Assembly: GCA_009776995.1 (NCBI GenBank)
Contig: WRMR01000135.1
Coordinates: forward strand, 1-10,457
Direction of reading: 5' to 3'
DNA: 10,457 nucleotides
DNA from: Planctomycetaceae bacterium
Lineage (GTDB): Bacteria; Planctomycetota; Planctomycetia; Pirellulales; Thermoguttaceae
Positions within the stretch are counted from its first letter, which is position 1. Every line of letters begins with the position of its first letter. The notes beneath the pieces are model-generated. The model was given only the letters and a program-made list of their open reading frames with translations. It searched no databases and was not told where the DNA came from. Below are positions 6,954-10,457 of this stretch, piece after piece. The position numbers and the translations under genes are program-made.

Positions 6954-8654
6954 TTAATCGTGCCTCGCCATCCTCACGATTTCATCGACGGACGTGACGC
7001 CCCAGAGGGCTTTGCGCCAGCCGTTTTCGCGGAGCGTCATCATGCCGGCTTTGCGGGCGGCATCCTTGACCAGGTGCGACGGGCTGCGCTGGCCGGCCAG
7101 GTGCCGGATTTCGTCGTTGGCTGTGAGCAATTCATAAATCGCGACACGGCCGCTGTAACCCGTGTGCCGGCACTCGCGGCAACCGATCGGCCGGAACACC
7201 TCGACATTCTCTTCGTGCAACCGGTCGAAGGGAAAATCCTCCGGCGTGTCGGCAAGCGTCGGTTCGTATTTTTCCGCACAATGTTTGCACAGCCGCCGGA
7301 CAAGCCGCTGGGCCATGATGCCCTCGACGGTGCTGCACACGAGAAACGGCTCGACGCCCATGTCGATCATTCGCGTGAACGCGCTGGAAGCGTCGTTCGT
7401 GTGCAGGGTGCTGAACACAAGGTGGCCGGTCAATGATGCCTGAATTGCGTTCTCCGCCGTTTCAAAGTCGCGGATTTCACCGACAAGACAGATATCCGGG
7501 TCATGACGCAAAATCGCCCGCAAGCTCGCCGCAAAGGTCAGCCCGACTTTCGTATGCACCTGAATCTGGTTGATGCCGTCAAGCTGGTATTCAATCGGGT
7601 CTTCCGTCGTGATGATCTTCGTCGCCTCATCCTTGATTTCATTGAGGGCACTGTAAAGCGTCGTCGTTTTCCCGGAACCGGTCGGCCCGGTGACCAAAAT
7701 GATGCCGTGCGGCAGTTTGATGAGCTTGCCAAAGGTCTCATACACGTCCTGGTCCATGCCGATGCCCTGGAGCGTGAAGTTCATGCGTTCCTTGTCGAGA
7801 ATACGCATGACGATGCCTTCGCCGTGGAGCATGGGGATAATCGAGAGACGAATATCGACCTCACGGCCTTGCACCTTGATTTTGATGCGACCGTCCTGTG
7901 GAATGCGTTTTTCCGCAATATTGAGACGCGACATGATTTTCAACCGGCTGACGATGGCCGACTGAAAGCGGTTGATTTCCGGCGGCATCGGCTGCGTTTG
8001 CAATACGCCGTCGATGCGGTAGCGCACCTTCATGCCGTGTTCCTGCGCTTCGATGTGAATGTCACTCGCACGGGCGTCGATCGCTTCGGTCAAAATATCG
8101 TTGACCAGCCGCACAACCGACGCTTCCTGCGCCATGGCCGCGTCGCCGCTTTGATCCCATTCGAGGTCCTCGAGCATTTCGACGCCGTCGTCCTCACCGG
8201 CCTGGGCGAGCAACCCCTCAATGGTTTCGGCCCCGACGCCGAGGTACGTTTTGATCAGCTTTGCCAACTCCGAAGGCAGCGCGACCACCGGCGTGACCGG
8301 CGTTTTGACGGCGGCGGAAATCGCGTCGATGGCGTACAGATCGAAGGGGTTGCCCGTCGCGACAACCAGCGAACCGTCCGGGTCACGCCCGACCGGGAAC
8401 ACGCCGTAACGATGCACCATTTTCATCGGAAAGGTTTTGAGGATTTCCTCATCAACCTCCGTTTTGCTCAAATCGAGCAGTCTCATGCCGAGGGTGATGG
8501 CAAGGTAATGAAACGCTTCCTCTTCGGAACGCGCACCGAGTTGCGTCAAAATGGTGGACAAGCGGCCGCCGCCGACAATGGTGTCGCGCACGATTTGCAA
8601 TTGGCGTTGGTTGAACAGTTGCGCTTTGGCAAGCGCATCGGCGAAGATCATCAT
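6954..8654 (-). CDS. gspE: Type II secretion ATPase GspE
   Basis: GspE is the cytoplasmic hexameric ATPase that drives pseudopilus assembly, docking on the inner-membrane platform. The 566-residue protein has the N-terminal T2SSE/MshEN-type region (about 1-150). Next comes the N2 region with VVRLVNDILTEAIDARASDIHIE (180-202). The C-terminal ATPase core has Walker A GPTGSGKT (323-330), an Asp box around 348-366 (ITTEDPIEY), Walker B DICLVGEIRD (387-396, Glu393) and a His box GHLVFSTLHTNDA (410-422). Four cysteines, C456xxC459 and C492xxC495, form the zinc-binding motif characteristic of GspE/PilB ATPases. All key residues are present. The start is ATGATG at 8654-8649; AAGGAG lies 10 bases upstream of the first ATG and AAAGGA is closer still. 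It is the first gene of the minus-strand operon. Confidence 0.97.
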   Translation of the reverse strand: MMIFADALAKAQLFNQRQLQIVRDTIVGGGRLSTILTQLGARSEEEAFHYLAITLGMRLLDLSKTEVDEEILKTFPMKMVHRYGVFPVGRDPDGSLVVATGNPFDLYAIDAISAAVKTPVTPVVALPSELAKLIKTYLGVGAETIEGLLAQAGEDDGVEMLEDLEWDQSGDAAMAQEASVVRLVNDILTEAIDARASDIHIEAQEHGMKVRYRIDGVLQTQPMPPEINRFQSAIVSRLKIMSRLNIAEKRIPQDGRIKIKVQGREVDIRLSIIPMLHGEGIVMRILDKERMNFTLQGIGMDQDVYETFGKLIKLPHGIILVTGPTGSGKTTTLYSALNEIKDEATKIITTEDPIEYQLDGINQIQVHTKVGLTFAASLRAILRHDPDICLVGEIRDFETAENAIQASLTGHLVFSTLHTNDASSAFTRMIDMGVEPFLVCSTVEGIMAQRLVRRLCKHCAEKYEPTLADTPEDFPFDRLHEENVEVFRPIGCRECRHTGYSGRVAIYELLTANDEIRHLAGQRSPSHLVKDAARKAGMMTLRENGWRKALWGVTSVDEIVRMARHD

Positions 8655-8706
8655 CGATCCTTTACTCCTTCATCAAACTGTAGGGACAAATCATCCTTGA
8701 TTCACA

Positions 8707-8739
8707 GAGCGGCCCAAGGTGGGATGGGGGTGGCCGCTC
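8707..8739 (-). promoter_or_regulatory. Hairpin in the gspE leader with G/C-rich loop
   Basis: GAGCGGCC (8707-8714) and GGCCGCTC (8732-8739) form a perfect 8-bp stem with a 17-base loop. In the predicted gspE transcript the loop is C-rich. On the plus strand it reads GGTGGGATGGGGGTGG, which has four G-runs and could form a two-layer quadruplex. It lies about 50 bases upstream of the gspE start and downstream of the predicted promoter. No T-run follows, so it is not a classic terminator. Its function is unknown. Confidence 0.5.
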
Positions 8740-8789
8740 ACAGAACAAAACAAGACTTTCGCAAAAAGCCTCAAAACTCATTTCTTTTG

Positions 8790-8818
8790 TTGAAAACACA
8801 ACGGTTCTTTAGTATATT
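8790..8818 (+). promoter_or_regulatory. Sigma70-type promoter toward the EF-hand gene
   Basis: TTGAAA (8790-8795) and TATATT (8813-8818) are separated by exactly 17 bases. Transcription would start near 8825, giving a leader of about 100 bases before the ATG at 8924. The promoter overlaps the opposing gspE promoter. Confidence 0.6.
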
Positions 8819-8844
8819 ATATACAAATTCCGGTTGTGAATCAA
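8816..8844 (-). promoter_or_regulatory. Sigma70-type promoter toward gspE and the T2S operon
   Basis: On the minus strand TTGATT (8844-8839) and a perfect TATAAT (8821-8816) are 17 bases apart. The start site would be near 8810, giving a leader of about 155 bases that contains the 8707-8739 hairpin. The -10 elements of the two divergent promoters overlap at 8816-8818, so the polymerases could not bind both at once. Confidence 0.6.
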
Positions 8845-8923
8845 TAAATATTGGCGATTCCTGTGGTACAATTGCAAAAAACCTTACATTTTTTCGACGA
8901 TGTTTTAAGAAATTTGCCCAGTT

Positions 8924-10018
8924 ATGAAAAACTCATTATTTTACTGTCGTTTTGTTTTTTTTCTATTTTTACTATTTCTAACTTTCAGTTCCGCAATTGC
9001 TCAACCACCAGGCGGCGCACGTCAGCGTGGGCAAGGTGGAGGGGCACCCGGTGGCGGTCAGTTTCAGGGCGGTCAAGGAAGACCGGGCGGGCCAGGCGGA
9101 CAACCAGCTCAATTTGGGCAGGGAAGGCAAGGTGGTTTTCCGGGTGGACAATTTCCCCAAGGGCAACGCCAGGGCGGAAGGCCAGCCCCTCCTGCGGAAA
9201 ATGCGGAAGGTGAGCAGGAACCAGAGTTGGTGACTGGCCCTGGAACAGTGCCGGAAATATGGGACGAAAATCCACAGGAAGAGTTCGACGTGCGCCCACT
9301 CGCCGATCGCGCGGTCATCTTGCGGCCAATCCCGGCCAAGATTCTGCGATATGCCGAGTATCTTATCAGAGAATATGACAGGAACGGCAATGGTCGTCTC
9401 GAATTTGAAGAATGGAGCGGAATAAAAAAGAATGGAGAAGAGGATGATGGAGAAGAGAAAAAGAAAATGAGCGGTTCGCCGCAGGTCATTGATCTGAACG
9501 GGGACGGGATCATTACGCTTGATGAACTCGTAACACATATCGAACAGTTTTCACGATACAGAACGATCTACAATCCTTTTCCGTTGCAACAAATCATAGC
9601 CAACCGTGTGATTCCCGAACAGAAAAAGTCCGATAGTATTTTCCGACCGCTTTCCCAGCCGACTGGTGCTCGCAAGGTTTCTGAAACGCAATCTTTCGCC
9701 GATCGTCCGCCACTGACCGAAGAGGAACTGGCAGAGGGTGTTCAGACACCGGAAGATACCGAAGATATTGGCAACGAAAATGAGCCGTTCCAGGGACGTA
9801 TGCCTGCCTCACAAATCCGAAGATACGCCGCCCCGACCGAAGGTCTGCCCGCGTGGTTTGTACAGCGTGACACGAACGGCGACGGCCAGGTGTCTTTGTA
9901 TGAGTTTTGCGCCCCTCATTTCCGCGATCAGGATTTGGCTTTTTTCGGACGCCTCGATCTCAACGGCGATGGTTTCATCACTCCTGACGAACTCCCGCGA
10001 CAAGAGAGTGAAAAGTGA
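8924..10018 (+). CDS. Secreted EF-hand protein with Gly/Pro/Gln-rich segment, 364 aa
   Basis: An exported, probably calcium-binding protein of unknown role. Residues 1-26 form a signal peptide with a Phe/Leu-rich core and an AIA|Q cleavage site. Residues 27-90 are low complexity, rich in Gly, Pro, Gln and Arg. Four canonical 12-residue EF-hand loops follow: 152-163 (DRNGNGRLEFEE), 190-201 (DLNGDGIITLDE), 316-327 (DTNGDGQVSLYE) and 345-356 (DLNGDGFITPDE). All have the acidic or Asn ligands at 1, 3 and 5 and Glu at 12. The two pairs are separated by about 115 residues of acidic linker. EF-hand proteins of this kind are frequent in planctomycetes. The ATG at 8924 has no clear Shine-Dalgarno, but the signal peptide supports it. 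The stop lies inside a purine-rich repeat. Being divergent from gspE, it could be a T2S substrate, but that is untested. Confidence 0.88.
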   Translation: MKNSLFYCRFVFFLFLLFLTFSSAIAQPPGGARQRGQGGGAPGGGQFQGGQGRPGGPGGQPAQFGQGRQGGFPGGQFPQGQRQGGRPAPPAENAEGEQEPELVTGPGTVPEIWDENPQEEFDVRPLADRAVILRPIPAKILRYAEYLIREYDRNGNGRLEFEEWSGIKKNGEEDDGEEKKKMSGSPQVIDLNGDGIITLDELVTHIEQFSRYRTIYNPFPLQQIIANRVIPEQKKSDSIFRPLSQPTGARKVSETQSFADRPPLTEEELAEGVQTPEDTEDIGNENEPFQGRMPASQIRRYAAPTEGLPAWFVQRDTNGDGQVSLYEFCAPHFRDQDLAFFGRLDLNGDGFITPDELPRQESEK

Positions 10019-10029
10019 GAGAGTGAAAA
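10004..10029 (+). repeat. Purine-rich repeat across the EF-hand gene stop codon
   Basis: GAGAGTGAAAA occurs at 10004-10014 and again at 10019-10029, either side of the TGA stop at 10016-10018. It resembles the heptamers at the ends of the T2S operon genes and has the same sense orientation. The last codons (ESEK) are encoded by it. Confidence 0.65.
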
Positions 10030-10275
10030 CCGGCACAACATGCCACTGCGGAGGAGCGCGACGCCATCGCGGCAGCTACGCCAAAACCGTAGATACGTCA
10101 TTTCCCGAATATGGTCCATGACAACCTGCCCCCTGTGGGCAAAACAATCGGCAATGGATACCCTTATTTTGTTCGCCGCTTTCTGGTCGTATAAAATCAT
10201 TGTTGGATCCCGGTTCCCAGGGCGGTAGCGAGTACACCTTGCCTTGGACTATTATGTTTTGCTCTGACAGGGCAC

Positions 10276-10281
10276 TATAAT
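10276..10281 (+). promoter_or_regulatory. Possible -10 box for the gene at 10362
   Basis: A perfect TATAAT lies about 80 bases before the ATG. No good -35 is present at 16-18 bases (the best is TTATGT-like), so an activator or another sigma factor might be needed. Transcripts from here would carry the alternative hairpins at 10309-10342. Confidence 0.4.
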
Positions 10282-10308
10282 GAACACCATTTGCGATGAG
10301 GTGTAGTA

Positions 10309-10342
10309 GCGAACGGCACAGGTGAGCCGTTCGCAACGAACG
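10309..10342 (+). promoter_or_regulatory. Two mutually exclusive hairpins in the leader of the gene at 10362
   Basis: GCGAACGGC (10309-10317) pairs perfectly with GCCGTTCGC (10326-10334) around an 8-base loop. CGTTCG (10328-10333), within the second arm, can instead pair with CGAACG (10337-10342) around a 3-base loop. Only one structure can form at a time. The AAGGA ribosome binding site follows at 10349-10353. No T-run is present, so any effect would more likely be on translation or RNA stability than on termination. Confidence 0.45.
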
Positions 10343-10361
10343 AATCCGAAGGAAAAACACT

Positions 10362-10457
10362 ATGACGAACCATCGAATGATCCCAATTTTCATCGCCTGT
10401 TTGCTTTTGGCAGTCACGGCAACGGTGTCAGCGCAAGAGTTCAGGCTGGAAAGCAAG
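10362..10457 (+). CDS. N-terminus of an exported protein (3' end outside the window)
   Basis: The first 32 codons of a gene that runs off the right edge. ATG at 10362 follows AAGGA with an 8-base spacer. The product begins MTNHRMIPIF, then a hydrophobic core (IFIACLLLAVTATV) and a signal peptidase I site VSA|QEF after residue 24, a clear Sec signal peptide. The mature part visible (QEFRLESK) is too short to assign a family. It is on the same strand as the EF-hand gene, but the 343-base gap and its own promoter-like sequence argue for separate transcription. Confidence 0.8.
   Translation, partial: MTNHRMIPIFIACLLLAVTATVSAQEFRLESK

Larger units (their letters stand above)
10019..10361. other. 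Gene-free stretch between the EF-hand gene and the next exported protein
   Basis: No convincing gene is seen. Short open frames on both strands lack family signatures, and one of them reads antisense through the signal peptide of the next gene. Visible structure includes GGCA/TGCC with a 5-base loop (10032-10044) and CGCGA/TCGCG with a 5-base loop (10057-10071). Further on come the promoter-like TATAAT and the paired hairpins described separately. No rho-independent terminator with a T-run is found after the EF-hand gene. The block at about 10031-10100 is more GC-rich than its surroundings and could be an interspersed repeat. Confidence 0.6.

Noticed and set aside
7503..8927. 474-residue plus-strand frame
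   Set aside because: It is antisense to gspE, whose catalytic motifs are all intact, and its product has no recognisable domain.
10076..10456. Minus-strand open frame of 126 codons at the right edge
   Set aside because: It reads antisense through the signal peptide and ribosome binding site of the gene at 10362, has no family signature, and crosses structured leader sequence.

Overview
The window most likely comes from a planctomycete or a close PVC-group relative. I infer this from three things: a compact gspE/gspF/gspG type II secretion (T2S) operon with unusual inserted genes, a secreted EF-hand protein with a Gly/Pro/Gln-rich stretch, and purine-rich heptamer repeats between genes. Base composition is balanced. 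No rRNA or other marker gene is present, so the taxonomy is an inference.

Layout. Positions 1-8654 hold five genes on the minus strand. In order of transcription they are gspE (8654-6954, secretion ATPase), a 1350-residue membrane-anchored TPR protein (6846-2794), gspF (2781-1570, inner-membrane platform), a small four-helix-bundle protein (1522-1103) and gspG (935 to beyond the left edge, major pseudopilin). The TPR gene and gspF are 12 bases apart, so this looks like one operon. It carries two genes that are not standard T2S components. The pseudopilin is also unusual: 22 Asn/Asp-Pro-Met-Gly pentapeptides sit in the middle of an otherwise recognisable GspG domain.

The four-helix-bundle gene lies in a 605-base segment (967-1571) bounded by a perfect 14-base inverted repeat made of heptamer units. 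This suggests a small inserted element between gspF and gspG. Related purine-rich heptamers touch the stop codons of gspE, gspF, the four-helix gene and the EF-hand gene, always in the sense orientation.

Positions 8655-8923 form a divergent control region with two overlapping sigma70-type promoters and a hairpin in the gspE leader. Rightward lies a secreted protein with four EF-hand loops (8924-10018). A 343-base gene-free stretch follows, ending in a leader with a TATAAT box and two mutually exclusive hairpins. The window closes with the first 32 codons of another exported protein (10362 onward).

How the genes could work together: GspE, GspF and GspG form the motor, platform and pseudopilus of a T2S machine. 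The TPR protein, probably anchored with its repeats outside the cytoplasm, may be a lineage-specific partner. The two exported proteins could be substrates or envelope components. These functional links are inferred from position only.
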